A DNA stretch of 64,000 nucleotides from Pseudomonas sp. HOU2 (GTDB lineage Bacteria > Pseudomonadota > Gammaproteobacteria > Pseudomonadales > Pseudomonadaceae): contig NZ_CP160398.1 in NCBI RefSeq assembly GCF_040729435.1, positions 2,542,001 to 2,606,000 of the forward strand. Direction: 5' to 3'. Positions 36,438 through 45,924 of the stretch are shown here, in pieces. Position 1 is the stretch's first letter, and the number at the start of each line of letters is the position of its first letter. Both the position numbers and the translations under genes were made by a program. The notes beneath the pieces are model-generated. The model searched no databases and was not told the origin of the DNA. It saw only the letters and a program-made list of their open reading frames with translations.

Positions 36438-36788
36438 TTAGAACTCCAGCCCAGCTTCACGAGCAGCATCAGCCAGCGCTTTAACGCGGCCATGGTACTT
36501 GAAGCCAGAGCGGTCGAAAGCCACTTGCGAGACGCCAGCGGCCTTAGCACGCGTAGCGACCAGCTGGCCAACCTTTGTGGCCGCGTCGATGTTGCCAGTG
36601 GCACCATCACGCAGTTCTTTATCCAAAGTCGAGGCGCTTGCCAGGACTTTGTTGCCGTCGGCCGAGATGACCTGGGCGTAGATGTGCTGCGACGAGCGGA
36701 ACACGCAGAGACGCACGACTTCGAGTTCGTGCATTTTCAGGCGTGCTTTGCGAGCGCGACGCAGTCGAGTAACTTTTTTGTCGGTCAT
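36438..36788 (-). CDS. rplR: 50S ribosomal protein L18
   Basis: This 116-residue L18 binds 5S rRNA and carries it into the large subunit with L5 and L25. The basic N terminus ([20 protein letters not shown]) and [20 protein letters not shown], then [20 protein letters not shown] are diagnostic. It lies 10 bases after rplF and 3 before rpsE. Confidence 0.98.
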   Translation of the reverse strand: MTDKKVTRLRRARKARLKMHELEVVRLCVFRSSQHIYAQVISADGNKVLASASTLDKELRDGATGNIDAATKVGQLVATRAKAAGVSQVAFDRSGFKYHGRVKALADAAREAGLEF

Positions 36789-36798
36789 TTGCTATGCC

Positions 36799-37332
36799 CT
36801 ACTTCTTCTTGGCTTCTTTACGACGGACGACTTCGTCCGCGTAGCGCACACCTTTGCCTTTGTACGGCTCTGGTGGACGGAAGTCGCGGATCTCAGCGGC
36901 CACTTGACCTACCAGCTGTTTATCGATGCCCTTGATCAGGATATCGGTCTGGCTAGGAGTCTCAGCGGTGATGCCTTGCGGCAGTTCGTAATCCACTGGG
37001 TGCGAGAAGCCAAGAGCCAGGTTCAGCACCTGACCTTTTGCTTGCGCTTTGTAACCAACACCGACCAGCTGGAGCTTGCGCTCGAAGCCTTGGCTAACGC
37101 CTTGGACCATGTTGTTTACCAACGCACGCGTGGTACCGGCCATTGCGCGAGTCTGTTGATCGCCATTGCGAGCAGCGAAACGCAGCTCACCAGCTTCTTC
37201 AACGATCTCAACGGACGAATGGATGTTCAGTTCAAGAGTACCCTTGGCACCCTTCACCGAAAGCTGTTGGCCTGCGAATTTTACTTCGACACCGGCTGGC
37301 AGCTTAACGGGGTTCTTAGCGACGCGAGACAT
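36799..37332 (-). CDS. rplF: 50S ribosomal protein L6
   Basis: This 177-residue L6 has two similar RNA-binding domains and sits near the sarcin-ricin loop, where it supports elongation factor binding. It begins [20 protein letters not shown], and the C-terminal signature [20 protein letters not shown] is complete. It lies 12 bases after rpsH. A normal GGGG-rich site precedes the start (AGGGGGGATAAGC). Confidence 0.98.
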   Translation of the reverse strand: MSRVAKNPVKLPAGVEVKFAGQQLSVKGAKGTLELNIHSSVEIVEEAGELRFAARNGDQQTRAMAGTTRALVNNMVQGVSQGFERKLQLVGVGYKAQAKGQVLNLALGFSHPVDYELPQGITAETPSQTDILIKGIDKQLVGQVAAEIRDFRPPEPYKGKGVRYADEVVRRKEAKKK

Positions 37333-37344
37333 GCTTATCCCCCC

Positions 37345-37737
37345 TTAGAACACAGTGCAAAGAACTTCGCCGCCGACACCGGCAGCGCGCGCAGCACGAT
37401 CCGTCATCACACCTTTGTTGGTGGAGACGATAGACACGCCAAGACCGCCACGAACTTTCGGCAGATCTTCAACGGACTTGTACTGACGCAGGCCTGGACG
37501 ACTAACGCGCTTCACTTCCTCGATGACCGGACGGCCTTCGAAGTATTTCAGCGAGATGGACAACGACGGCTTAGCGTCGGTGGTGATCTGAAAATCCGCG
37601 ATGTAACCTTCGTCCTTCAGGACTTTTGCTACAGCCACCTTCAACGTGGAAGACGGCATGCTCACGACAGACTTTTCAGCCATCTGGGCATTACGGATTC
37701 GAGTTAGCATGTCCGCTAACGGGTCCTGCATACTCAT
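37345..37737 (-). CDS. rpsH: 30S ribosomal protein S8
   Basis: This 130-residue S8 binds the central domain of 16S rRNA and is the autogenous repressor of the spc operon in E. coli. Landmarks are [40 protein letters not shown] and the end GGEVLCTVF. Unusually, a 208-base gap separates it from rpsN. That gap holds a hairpin and a promoter-like sequence, so rpsH probably begins a transcript of its own. Confidence 0.98.
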   Translation of the reverse strand: MSMQDPLADMLTRIRNAQMAEKSVVSMPSSTLKVAVAKVLKDEGYIADFQITTDAKPSLSISLKYFEGRPVIEEVKRVSRPGLRQYKSVEDLPKVRGGLGVSIVSTNKGVMTDRAARAAGVGGEVLCTVF

Positions 37738-37834
37738 GGGCTAGACGCTCCTAATACAGAAAAATTAGCCTTGCGGCTACTACATGTCGCCGAGAAACTC
37801 CGGGCAGAAAAACACGGGCTCAGGCGAGCCGGTC

Positions 37835-37863
37835 ATTCTAGACACACCCCAGAAATGAATCAA
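37835..37863 (-). promoter_or_regulatory. Candidate internal promoter before rpsH
   Basis: On the minus strand TTGATT (37858-37863), a 17-base spacer and TAGAAT (37835-37840) match sigma70 well. The -35 box is inside the distal arm of the hairpin at 37857-37884. A leader of about 90 bases would precede rpsH. Confidence 0.65.
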
Positions 37864-37884
37864 GCCCCAAAAGGGGCTTGATTC
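37857..37884 (-). terminator. Perfect 12-bp hairpin between rpsN and rpsH
   Basis: GAATCAAGCCCC and GGGGCTTGATTC pair fully around a four-base loop (UUUU on the minus-strand RNA). It is followed by ATTTCTGG, which is a poor U-tract. It lies about 60 bases after the rpsN stop and may cause partial termination or processing. Confidence 0.6.
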
Positions 37885-37945
37885 AGATTCAAGGCCACCG
37901 ATGGTCAGGTTCTTGCGATCCCGACCATCAAGGCTTTGACAGCGA

Positions 37946-38251
37946 TTACCAGCTGGCTTTAACCAGACCTGGAACGTCACCACGCATTGCCGCTTCACGC
38001 AGTTTGTTACGGCCCAGGCCGAACTTGCGGTAAACGCCGTGCGGACGACCAGTCAGGCGGCAACGGTTACGCATGCGCGAAGCGCTTGCGTCACGTGGTT
38101 GCTTCTGCAGAGCTACGGTAGCTTCCCAACGCGCTTCTGGACTTGCGTTCAGATCAACGATGATAGCTTTCAGCGCTGCACGCTTGGTGGCGTACTTGGC
38201 AACAGTGAGCTGACGCTTCAGCTCACGGTTTTTCATGCTCTTCTTGGCCAT
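37946..38251 (-). CDS. rpsN: 30S ribosomal protein S14
   Basis: This 101-residue S14 is the long, zinc-free form (no CxxC pairs), found in the 30S head next to S10 and S19. The start [20 protein letters not shown] and the end [20 protein letters not shown] type segment (here [17 protein letters not shown]) identify it. A frame extending to 38317 overlaps rplE and is rejected. It lies 13 bases after rplE. Confidence 0.97.
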
Positions 38252-38264
38252 TTTCCTACTCCAA

Positions 38265-38804
38265 TCAGTTGCGGAACGGGAATTTGAAAGCACGCAGCAG
38301 AGCGCGGCCTTCATCATCGTTCTTGGCAGTGGTGGTCAGGGTAATGTCCAGACCGCGGAGAGCATCGATCTTGTCGTAGTCGATTTCCGGGAAAATGATC
38401 TGCTCTTTCACGCCCATGCTGTAGTTGCCACGACCATCGAAGGACTTGGCATTCAGGCCGCGGAAGTCGCGAACCCGAGGCAGGGAGATCGACAGCAGAC
38501 GATCCAGGAACTCGTACATACGCTCACGGCGCAGAGTCACTTTGACGCCGATCGGCCATCCTTCACGGACTTTAAAGCCAGCGATGGATTTACGAGCGTA
38601 GGTCACAACGACTTTTTGGCCGGTGATCTTTTCCAGGTCAGCAACAGCGTGCTCGATGACTTTTTTGTCGCCGATCGCTTCGCCCAGACCCATGTTCAGG
38701 GTGATTTTGGTAACGCGCGGAACTTCCATCACGTTCGAAAGCTTAAGTTCTTCCTTAAGTTTCGGAGCGATTTCCTTCCGGTAAATCTCTTTTAGTCGTG
38801 CCAT
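38265..38804 (-). CDS. rplE: 50S ribosomal protein L5
   Basis: This 179-residue L5 binds 5S rRNA, forms an intersubunit bridge and contacts P-site tRNA. Segments are [80 protein letters not shown] and the final [20 protein letters not shown]. It lies 20 bases after rplX and 13 before rpsN in the spc gene order. Confidence 0.98.
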
Positions 38805-38824
38805 GGTCTTCTACCTAGCAGTGT

Positions 38825-39139
38825 TCAAGCATCAACCGCTTTTTGGGTCGACTTGAAGACACGAATTTTCTTACCGTCTTCTACTTTGAAACCAACGCGG
38901 TCAGCCTTGTTGGTTTCGCCGTTGAAGATGGCGACGTTGGAAGCGTGCAGTGGCGCTTCTTTCTCGACGATACCGCCCTGTACGCCCGACATCGGGTTAG
39001 GCTTGGTATGACGCTTGACCAGGTTCAGACCACCAACAACCAGACGGTTGTCAGCAAGAACCTTCAGCACCTTACCGCGCTTACCTTTGTCTTTGCCGGC
39101 GATCACGATGATCTCGTCGTCACGACGAATCTTTTGCAT
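38825..39139 (-). CDS. rplX: 50S ribosomal protein L24
   Basis: This 104-residue L24 contains a KOW motif ([20 protein letters not shown]) and helps start 50S assembly at the 5' end of 23S r[23 protein letters not shown] and [14 protein letters not shown] are conserved. It starts [11 protein letters not shown], 11 bases after rplN. Confidence 0.98.
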   Translation of the reverse strand: MQKIRRDDEIIVIAGKDKGKRGKVLKVLADNRLVVGGLNLVKRHTKPNPMSGVQGGIVEKEAPLHASNVAIFNGETNKADRVGFKVEDGKKIRVFKSTQKAVDA

Positions 39140-39150
39140 GTCGGATCTCC

Positions 39151-39519
39151 TTACAGCACTTCTGGGGCGAGCGAGACGATCTTCATGAACTTCTCAGTAC
39201 GAAGTTCACGGGTCACTGGCCCAAAGATACGGGTGCCGATCGGCTCTTGCTTGTTGTTCAAAAGAACAGCAGCGTTGCCATCAAAGCGGATAATGGAGCC
39301 ATCAGCACGACGTACGCCGTGACGAGTGCGGACTACAACAGCAGTCATCACTTGGCCTTTTTTCACCTTACCGCGAGGAATTGCTTCCTTCACGGTAACT
39401 TTGATGATGTCACCGATACCAGCGTAACGACGATGGGAGCCACCCAGCACCTTGATGCACATAACACGGCGAGCGCCGCTGTTATCGGCCACATCGAGCA
39501 TGGATTGAGTCTGAATCAT
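39151..39519 (-). CDS. rplN: 50S ribosomal protein L14
   Basis: This 122-residue L14 lies at the subunit interface beside L19 and is a target of the silencing factor RsfS. The signature [20 protein letters not shown] and [20 protein letters not shown] then [19 protein letters not shown] are intact. It is the first gene of the classical spc operon. It follows rpsQ by only 23 bases, and no promoter-like sequence is seen there, so S10 and spc genes may be co-transcribed here. Confidence 0.98.
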   Translation of the reverse strand: MIQTQSMLDVADNSGARRVMCIKVLGGSHRRYAGIGDIIKVTVKEAIPRGKVKKGQVMTAVVVRTRHGVRRADGSIIRFDGNAAVLLNNKQEPIGTRIFGPVTRELRTEKFMKIVSLAPEVL

Positions 39520-39542
39520 ATAATTTCTCCGACCCCTAGCCC

Positions 39543-39809
39543 TTAGACTTCCACAGCGCGTTCGAGAACATCAACCAGCGCCCAAGACTTGGTCTTGGCC
39601 ATCGGACGAGTTTCACGAATAGTGACTTTGTCGCCGATGTGGCACTGATTGGTTTCGTCGTGCGCGTGCAGCTTAGTCGAACGCTTAACGTATTTACCGT
39701 AGATCGGGTGCTTAACGCGACGCTCGATCAGAACGGTGATGGTTTTGTCCATCTTGTCGCTGACAACACGGCCAGTCAGCGTACGGACAGTTTTTTCGGC
39801 TTCAGCCAT
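39543..39809 (-). CDS. rpsQ: 30S ribosomal protein S17
   Basis: This 88-residue S17 is a primary binder of the 5' domain of 16S rRNA with an OB fold. It has [20 protein letters not shown], the family signature [20 protein letters not shown] and the segment [16 protein letters not shown] start it at the second Met (39809); two codons further upstream is a possible alternative but would overlap rpmC. It is two bases after rpmC. Confidence 0.97.
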   Translation of the reverse strand: MAEAEKTVRTLTGRVVSDKMDKTITVLIERRVKHPIYGKYVKRSTKLHAHDETNQCHIGDKVTIRETRPMAKTKSWALVDVLERAVEV

Positions 39810-39811
39810 GA

Positions 39812-40003
39812 TCACTTACCTGCCTGCTGGTTGAGCACAGTCTTCACGCGAGCGATGTCACGCTTAACTTGCGAGAGCAGATGAGACTGCCCCAACTGGC
39901 CAGTTGCTTTCTGCATGCGCAGATTGAACTGGTCGCGCAGCAAGCCGAGCAGTTGCTCGTTCAGCTGCTGTGCGGATTTTTCACGAAGTTCATTCGCTTT
40001 CAT
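39812..40003 (-). CDS. rpmC: 50S ribosomal protein L29
   Basis: This 63-residue L29 lies near the tunnel exit next to L23 and forms part of the docking area for nascent-chain factors. It reads [20 protein letters not shown], with [19 protein letters not shown] later. The ATG shares one base with the rplP stop (TGATG), so the two are translationally coupled. An upstream Met one codon earlier is inside that stop and unlikely. Confidence 0.97.
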
Positions 40004-40416
40004 CACATCACCGTCCGTTTAACAAAGGAGGTGGCGAGCGGCAGCTTTGCAGCAGCCAGGGCGAAAGCCTCACGCGCCAGCTCTTCAGAAACACCCTCGA
40101 TTTCATACAGGACTTTGCCTGGCTGAATCTGGGCAACCCAGTACTCCACGTTACCCTTACCTTTACCCATACGAACCTCGAGAGGTTTTTTGGAGATCGG
40201 CTTGTCCGGGAATACACGGATCCAGATCTTGCCACCACGTTTTACGTGACGGGTCAGAGCACGACGCGCTGACTCGATCTGACGAGCGGTGAGACGACCA
40301 CGAGCAACAGACTTCAGCGCGAACTCGCCGAAGCTGACTTTGCTACCGCGCAGTGCCAGACCACGGTTGTGGCCGGTCATCTGCTTGCGGAACTTCGTAC
40401 GCTTTGGTTGCAACAT
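40003..40416 (-). CDS. rplP: 50S ribosomal protein L16
   Basis: This 137-residue L16 sits near the A site and the factor-binding centre and helps accommodate tRNA. Segments are [60 protein letters not shown] and [13 protein letters not shown]. It lies 12 bases after rpsC and overlaps rpmC by one base. Confidence 0.98.
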
Positions 40417-40428
40417 TTGGCGTACCCC

Positions 40429-41115
40429 TTACTTAGCAGCTTTTTTACGAGGCGCTGGTGCTTGTGGCTTCAGCTCTTCTTGGCGACCACCAATTACTTC
40501 GCCTTTGAAGATCCAAACCTTTACACCGATCACACCGTAGGTGGTGTGAGCTTCGTAGTTGGCATAGTCGATGTCGGCACGCAGGGTGTGCAGTGGCACA
40601 CGACCTTCGCGATACCATTCAGTACGTGCGATTTCAGCACCGCCGAGACGACCGCTCACTTGGATTTTGATGCCTTTGGCACCAATGCGCATGGCGTTCT
40701 GAACTGCGCGCTTCATAGCGCGACGGAACATTACACGACGCTCCAGCTGCTGAGCTACGCTCTGCGCAACCAGCATACCGTCGAGCTCCGGCTTGCGGAT
40801 CTCTTCGATATTGATGTGCACAGGCACACCCATTTGCTTGGTCAGGTCCTGACGCAGTTTCTCAACATCTTCACCTTTCTTCCCGATAACGATACCTGGA
40901 CGAGCGGTGTGGATGGTGATGCGTGCAGTTTGGGCCGGACGATGGATATCGATACGGCTTACGGACGCGCTTTTTAGTTTGTCTTGGAGATACTCACGCA
41001 CTTTCAGATCTGCGAACAAGTAGTCCGCATAAGTCCGACCGTCTGCGTACCAGACGGAGGTGTGCTCCTTGACGATTCCCAGGCGAATGCCAATGGGATG
41101 TACTTTCTGACCCAT
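40429..41115 (-). CDS. rpsC: 30S ribosomal protein S3
   Basis: This 228-residue S3 lies at the mRNA entry with S4 and S5. The start [20 protein letters not shown] is conserved, so the long upstream frame to 41199 is rejected. The KH domain contains [20 protein letters not shown], and the C-terminal domain contains [20 protein letters not shown] then [20 protein letters not shown]. The tail is Pro/Lys-rich. It lies 13 bases after rplV. Confidence 0.98.
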
Positions 41116-41128
41116 CTCTTCGACTCCG

Positions 41129-41461
41129 TTACTTGTCAGCAACCTTGACAGTGATATGGCAAGACCGCTTGACGATGCGATCAGCACGGCCTTTGGCACG
41201 TGGCATGATGCGCTTCAGCGAACGCCCTTCGTTGACGAAAACAGTGCTGACCTTCAGGTCATCAACGTCTGCGCCTTCGTTATGCTCGGCGTTGGCTACG
41301 GCCGACTCCAGCACTTTCTTCATGATCTCGGCGGCTTTCTTACTGCTGAAAGCCAACAGGTTGAGCGCTTCGCCCACCTTCTTCCCGCGGATCTGGTCGG
41401 CGACCAAGCGGGCTTTCTGGGCGGAGATTCGAGCGCCCGACAACTTAGCGGCTACTTCCAT
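41129..41461 (-). CDS. rplV: 50S ribosomal protein L22
   Basis: This 110-residue L22 has a long beta-hairpin lining the exit tunnel near the macrolide site. The sequence [20 protein letters not shown], then [19 protein letters not shown] and [20 protein letters not shown] is typical and the loop looks full-length. No deletion of the kind linked to macrolide resistance is seen. It lies 11 bases after rpsS. Confidence 0.98.
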
Positions 41462-41472
41462 TTCCTTACCCC

Positions 41473-41748
41473 TTAACGCTTGGCTTTCTTGTCTGCCACG
41501 TGCCCACGATAAGTGCGGGTACCGGCGAACTCGCCCAGTTTATGGCCAACCATGTCTTCGTTCACGAGAACTGGGACGTGCTGACGGCCGTTGTGTACTG
41601 CGATGGTCAGACCGACCATTTGTGGCAGGATCATCGAACGACGCGACCAAGTCTTAATTGGTTTGCGATCGTTCTTTTCCGCCGCCACTTCGATCTTCTT
41701 CAGTAGGTGAAGATCAATAAAAGGACCTTTTTTCAGAGAACGTGGCAC
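41473..41748 (-). CDS. rpsS: 30S ribosomal protein S19
   Basis: This 91-residue S19 sits in the 30S head, pairs with S13 and contacts the large subunit. Landmarks are [20 protein letters not shown], the [20 protein letters not shown] segment and [20 protein letters not shown]. It lies 16 bases after rplB. Confidence 0.98.
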
Positions 41749-41764
41749 TGTCGTATCCCTCTAT

Positions 41765-42589
41765 TTACTTGCGACGACGGACGATCATTTTGTCGGTACG
41801 CTTATTACCACGAGTCTTCGCGCCCTTAGTCGGGAAGCCCCATGGCGATACCGGATGACGACCACCAGAGGTACGACCTTCACCACCACCATGTGGGTGG
41901 TCAACCGGGTTCATGGCAACACCACGAACGGTTGGGCGAACGCCACGCCAGCGTTTGGCACCAGCTTTACCCAGCGAACGCAGGCTGTGCTCGGAGTTCG
42001 AGACTTCGCCCAGGGTCGCACGGCATTCAGCCAGGACTTTACGCATTTCACCGGAACGCAGACGCAGGGTAACGTACACGCCTTCACGAGCGATCAGCTG
42101 AGCCGAAGCACCAGCGGAACGAGCGATCTGTGCGCCTTTACCTGGCTTCAGTTCGATGCCGTGTACGGTAGAACCGACTGGAATGTTGCGCAGTTGCAGA
42201 GCGTTGCCTGGCTTGATTGGAGCCAGAGCACCTGCGATCAGCTGGTCGCCAGCACTCACGCCTTTAGGGGCAATGATGTAGCGACGCTCGCCGTCTGCGT
42301 AGCAGAGCAGTGCGATGTGAGCAGTACGGTTTGGATCGTATTCGATACGCTCGACAGTGGCGACGATGCCATCTTTGTCGTTGCGACGGAAATCGACCAT
42401 ACGATAATGCTGCTTATGACCACCACCGATGTGACGAGTGGTAATACGGCCATTGTTGTTACGACCACCAGTCTTCGATTTTTTCTCGAGCAGCGGTGCG
42501 TGAGGAGCGCCTTTATGCAGCTCCTGGTTGACCACCTTGACCACAAAACGGCGGCCAGGGGAAGTCGGTTTGCATTTAACGATTGCCAT
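41765..42589 (-). CDS. rplB: 50S ribosomal protein L2
   Basis: This 274-residue L2, one of the most conserved ribosomal proteins, is needed for subunit association and peptidyltransferase function. Features are [39 protein letters not shown], and the C-terminal signature [20 protein letters not shown] with its essential histidine. It lies 14 bases after rplW. Confidence 0.98.
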   Translation of the reverse strand: MAIVKCKPTSPGRRFVVKVVNQELHKGAPHAPLLEKKSKTGGRNNNGRITTRHIGGGHKQHYRMVDFRRNDKDGIVATVERIEYDPNRTAHIALLCYADGERRYIIAPKGVSAGDQLIAGALAPIKPGNALQLRNIPVGSTVHGIELKPGKGAQIARSAGASAQLIAREGVYVTLRLRSGEMRKVLAECRATLGEVSNSEHSLRSLGKAGAKRWRGVRPTVRGVAMNPVDHPHGGGEGRTSGGRHPVSPWGFPTKGAKTRGNKRTDKMIVRRRK

Positions 42590-42603
42590 GATGCACCCCT
42601 TCC

Positions 42604-42903
42604 TTACTCAGCACTGCTGCTGAAATCGAGATCTTGGCCTGGCTGAAGGGAGATAACTGCCTTCTTCCAGTCATTACGCTTGCCCAGACCGCGAGCAGTG
42701 CGCTTGCTCTTACCCAGAACGTTCAGGGTAGTGACGCGCTCTACTTTCACGCTGAACAGGCTTTCGACGGCCTTCTTGATTTCCAGCTTGGTTGCATCAG
42801 TAGCAACCTTGAAAACGAACTGGCCTTTCTTGTCTGCCAGAACCGTAGCCTTCTCGGAAACGTGCGGGCCAAGCAGAACTTTAAATACGCGTTCCTGGTT
42901 CAT
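42604..42903 (-). CDS. rplW: 50S ribosomal protein L23
   Basis: This 99-residue L23 sits at the tunnel exit and docks trigger factor and the signal recognition particle. It begins [39 protein letters not shown] and [20 protein letters not shown] are conserved. The start overlaps the rplD stop by four bases. Confidence 0.98.
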
Positions 42904-43502
42904 CCCAGCAGCTCCTCGAATTTCTTCACGGCCGACACGGTGATCAACACCTTGTCGTATGCGATCAGACTAACTGGATCGGAACCTTGCACGTCACGTA
43001 CATCTACGTGTGGCAGGTTACGAGCAGCCAGGTACAGGTTCTGATCAACAGCGTCCGATACGATGAGAACATCGGTCAGGCTCATGTTGTTCAGCTTGCC
43101 CAGCAGATCTTTGGTTTTCGGAGTTTCAACAGCGAAATCCTGAACCACGACCAGACGATCAGTACGCACCAGCTCAGCAAGGATGGAACGCATTGCTGCG
43201 CGATACATCTTCTTGTTCAGCTTCTGGGAGTGATCCTGTGGACGAGCTGCGAAAGTGGTACCGCCGCCACGCCAGATTGGGCTACGGATAGTACCGGCAC
43301 GAGCACGGCCAGTACCTTTCTGACGCCATGGGCGCTTGCCGCCACCACGAACGTCGGAACGGGTCTTTTGCTGCTTGCTACCTTGACGGCCGCCGGCCAT
43401 GTAGGCCACGACTGCTTGGTGAACCAGCGTCTCGTTGAACTCGCCGCCAAATGTCAGTTCGGAAACTTCGATCGCTTGAGCGTCATTTACATTTAATTGC
43501 AT
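42900..43502 (-). CDS. rplD: 50S ribosomal protein L4
   Basis: This 200-residue L4 lines the exit tunnel with L22 and, in E. coli, represses its own S10 operon. The extended loop [20 protein letters not shown] and [24 protein letters not shown] region (here [20 protein letters not shown]) and [20 protein letters not shown] identify it. It lies 12 bases after rplC. I do not recognise the E. coli S10 leader structure before rpsJ, so regulation may differ. Confidence 0.98.
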
Positions 43503-43514
43503 GTCAGCTTCCCC

Positions 43515-44150
43515 TTAACCGCGAGCCTTGGCTGCTGGACGTACAACCAGGTTGCCGCCAGTAGCGCCAGGAACAGCGCCCTTGACCAACAACAGATTGC
43601 GTTCAGCGTCCACGCGCACTACTTCCAGGGACTGCACGGTCACGCGCTCAGCGCCCATATGACCGGACATTTTTTTGCCCTTGAATACACGACCAGGAGT
43701 CTGGCACTGGCCGATAGAGCCTGGGACGCGGTGGGATACGGAGTTACCGTGGGTGTTATCTTGCCCGCGGAAATTCCAACGCTTGATCGTACCCTGGAAG
43801 CCTTTACCCTTGGACTGACCGGTTACATCAACCAGTTGACCAGCGGCGAAGATTTCAGCGTTGATCAGATCGCCTGCCTGGTACTCGCCTTCTTCAAGAC
43901 GGAATTCCATGGTGGTGCGACCAGCGGCAACGTTCGCTTTAGCGAAATGGCCAGCTTGAGCTGCTGTTACACGCGAAGCACGACGCTCGCCGACAGTGAC
44001 TTGCACTGCACGATAGCCATCGGTCTCTTCAGTTTTGAACTGGGTGACGCGATTCGGCTCGATCTCAATGACCGTGACCGGAATGGAGACACCTTCTTCG
44101 GTGAAAATACGGGTCATACCGCATTTACGACCGACTACACCAATAGTCAT
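43515..44150 (-). CDS. rplC: 50S ribosomal protein L3
   Basis: This 211-residue L3 reaches with its central loop into the peptidyltransferase centre and initiates 50S assembly. The start [20 protein letters not shown] is preferred; an upstream frame to 44183 is not conserved. The signature [20 protein letters not shown] contains the glutamine that PrmB methylates, and [20 protein letters not shown] follows. It lies 80 bases after rpsJ. Confidence 0.98.
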   Translation of the reverse strand: MTIGVVGRKCGMTRIFTEEGVSIPVTVIEIEPNRVTQFKTEETDGYRAVQVTVGERRASRVTAAQAGHFAKANVAAGRTTMEFRLEEGEYQAGDLINAEIFAAGQLVDVTGQSKGKGFQGTIKRWNFRGQDNTHGNSVSHRVPGSIGQCQTPGRVFKGKKMSGHMGAERVTVQSLEVVRVDAERNLLLVKGAVPGATGGNLVVRPAAKARG

Positions 44151-44230
44151 GTTGTAAACCTCATGAGTGTACGGGGCTTTCACCCGCTATGGCCGCCCAT
44201 TTCAGAGCGTTACACGACCAAGACCGAGTC

Positions 44231-44542
44231 TTAGCCGAGGCTGATCTGCACTTCCACACCGGCCGCAAGATCAAGCTTCATAAGAGCATCAACGGTTTTA
44301 TCCGTTGGCTGGACGATGTCCAGAACGCGCTTATGAGTGCGGATTTCGTACTGGTCACGCGCGTCTTTGTTGACGTGCGGGGAAACCAGAACGGTAAACC
44401 GCTCTTTACGGGTAGGCAGTGGAATTGGACCACGCACTTGAGCACCAGTACGTTTCGCGGTTTCCACGATTTCCTGGGTTGATTGGTCGATCAGGCGATG
44501 GTCAAAAGCCTTCAACCTGATACGGATTTGCTGATTTTGCAT
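44231..44542 (-). CDS. rpsJ: 30S ribosomal protein S10 (NusE)
   Basis: This 103-residue S10 sits in the 30S head and also acts as NusE, a partner of NusB and NusG in antitermination. Landmarks are [40 protein letters not shown] (the flexible loop) and [20 protein letters not shown]. It is the first gene of the S10 operon; a strong promoter-like sequence lies about 65 bases upstream. Confidence 0.98.
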
Positions 44543-44604
44543 TGGATTTCAGACTCCGGCTGCTATTCCCACCGGGCGCAATACGCCCGTTAAAAGGAGG
44601 CGCA

Positions 44605-44633
44605 ATTCTATAGACGCCCCAGATAGGTGTCAA
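44605..44633 (-). promoter_or_regulatory. S10 operon promoter
   Basis: On the minus strand TTGACA (44628-44633), a 17-base spacer and TAGAAT (44605-44610) form a near-consensus sigma70 promoter. It starts just after the tuf terminator and gives a leader of about 55 bases before rpsJ. Confidence 0.85.
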
Positions 44634-44640
44634 CCCAATA

Positions 44641-44669
44641 AAAAAGCCCCCGCTGAGCGGGGGCTTTTT
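44641..44669 (-). terminator. Terminator after tuf (str operon end)
   Basis: AAAAAGCCCCCGC pairs with GCGGGGGCTTTTT around a 3-base loop, a compact GC stem followed by U5. It lies about 30 bases after the tuf stop and just before the S10 promoter. Confidence 0.95.
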
Positions 44670-44699
44670 CAATCCATCAAGCAGACTCTATAAAAGAGA

Positions 44700-45893
44700 T
44701 TACTCGATGATTTTGGCTACGACGCCCGCGCCGACGGTACGACCGCCTTCACGGATAGCGAAACGCAGACCGTCTTCCATCGCGATGGTTTTGATCAGGG
44801 TAACAGTCATTTGAATGTTGTCACCTGGCATTACCATTTCAACGCCTTCTGGCAGTTCGCAGTTACCAGTCACGTCAGTAGTACGGAAGTAGAACTGTGG
44901 ACGGTAGCCTTTGAAGAACGGAGTGTGACGGCCGCCTTCTTCCTTGCTCAGAACGTAAACTTCTGCGGTGAACTTGGTGTGCGGCTTAACCGAACCTGGC
45001 TTGACCAGAACCTGACCACGCTCAACGTCGTCACGCTTGGTACCACGCAGCAGAACGCCGCAGTTCTCGCCAGCACGACCTTCGTCGAGCAGCTTGCGGA
45101 ACATTTCAACACCGGTGCAGGTGGTGGTGGTGGTGTCACGCAGACCAACGATTTCCAGTGCATCTTGAACGCGAACGATGCCGCGCTCGATACGACCAGT
45201 CACAACAGTACCACGACCCGAGATCGAGAATACGTCTTCGATTGGCATCAGGAATGGCTTGTCGATCATACGAACTGGTTCTGGGATGTAGCTGTCCAGA
45301 GTTTCAACCAGTTTCTTGACGGCAGTGGTGCCCATCTCGTTGTCGTCTTTGCCTTCCAGCGCCATACGAGCCGAACCGATGATGATTGGAGTGTCATCGC
45401 CCGGGAAGTCGTAGGTGGACAGCAGGTCGCGAACTTCCATCTCAACCAGTTCCAGCAGCTCAGCGTCGTCTACCAGGTCAGCCTTGTTCAGGAAAACCAC
45501 GATGTACGGAACGCCTACCTGACGGGACAGCAGGATGTGCTCACGGGTTTGCGGCATCGGACCATCAGCGGCCGAGCAAACCAGAATAGCGCCGTCCATT
45601 TGAGCAGCACCGGTGATCATGTTCTTCACATAGTCAGCGTGACCTGGGCAGTCAACGTGAGCGTAGTGACGGATCAGCGAGTTGTACTCAACGTGTGCGG
45701 TGTTGATGGTGATACCGCGAGCTTTTTCTTCTGGAGCGCTGTCGATCTTGTCGAATTCAACTACGGCCGAACCGAAAACTTCGGAGCAGACGCGAGTCAG
45801 AGCAGCGGTCAGAGTGGTTTTACCGTGGTCAACGTGACCAATGGTGCCAACGTTGACGTGCGGTAGGGAACGATCAAATTTTTCTTTAGCCAC
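44700..45893 (-). CDS. tuf: Elongation factor Tu (copy in the str operon)
   Basis: This 397-residue EF-Tu delivers aminoacyl-tRNA to the ribosome with GTP. Seen are the P-loop GHVDHGKT (residues 19-26), the [20 protein letters not shown] switch II region, NKADLVDD (base recognition), and the domain II/III region ending [14 protein letters not shown]. It follows fusA by 31 bases in the usual rpsL-rpsG-fusA-tuf order. The protein appears identical to that of the second copy at 61256-62449; the DNA differs at scattered silent positions. Confidence 0.98.
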   Translation of the reverse strand: MAKEKFDRSLPHVNVGTIGHVDHGKTTLTAALTRVCSEVFGSAVVEFDKIDSAPEEKARGITINTAHVEYNSLIRHYAHVDCPGHADYVKNMITGAAQMDGAILVCSAADGPMPQTREHILLSRQVGVPYIVVFLNKADLVDDAELLELVEMEVRDLLSTYDFPGDDTPIIIGSARMALEGKDDNEMGTTAVKKLVETLDSYIPEPVRMIDKPFLMPIEDVFSISGRGTVVTGRIERGIVRVQDALEIVGLRDTTTTTCTGVEMFRKLLDEGRAGENCGVLLRGTKRDDVERGQVLVKPGSVKPHTKFTAEVYVLSKEEGGRHTPFFKGYRPQFYFRTTDVTGNCELPEGVEMVMPGDNIQMTVTLIKTIAMEDGLRFAIREGGRTVGAGVVAKIIE

Positions 45894-45924
45894 GACAATT
45901 AACTCCTAGCCTAAAGGGGCTGAA

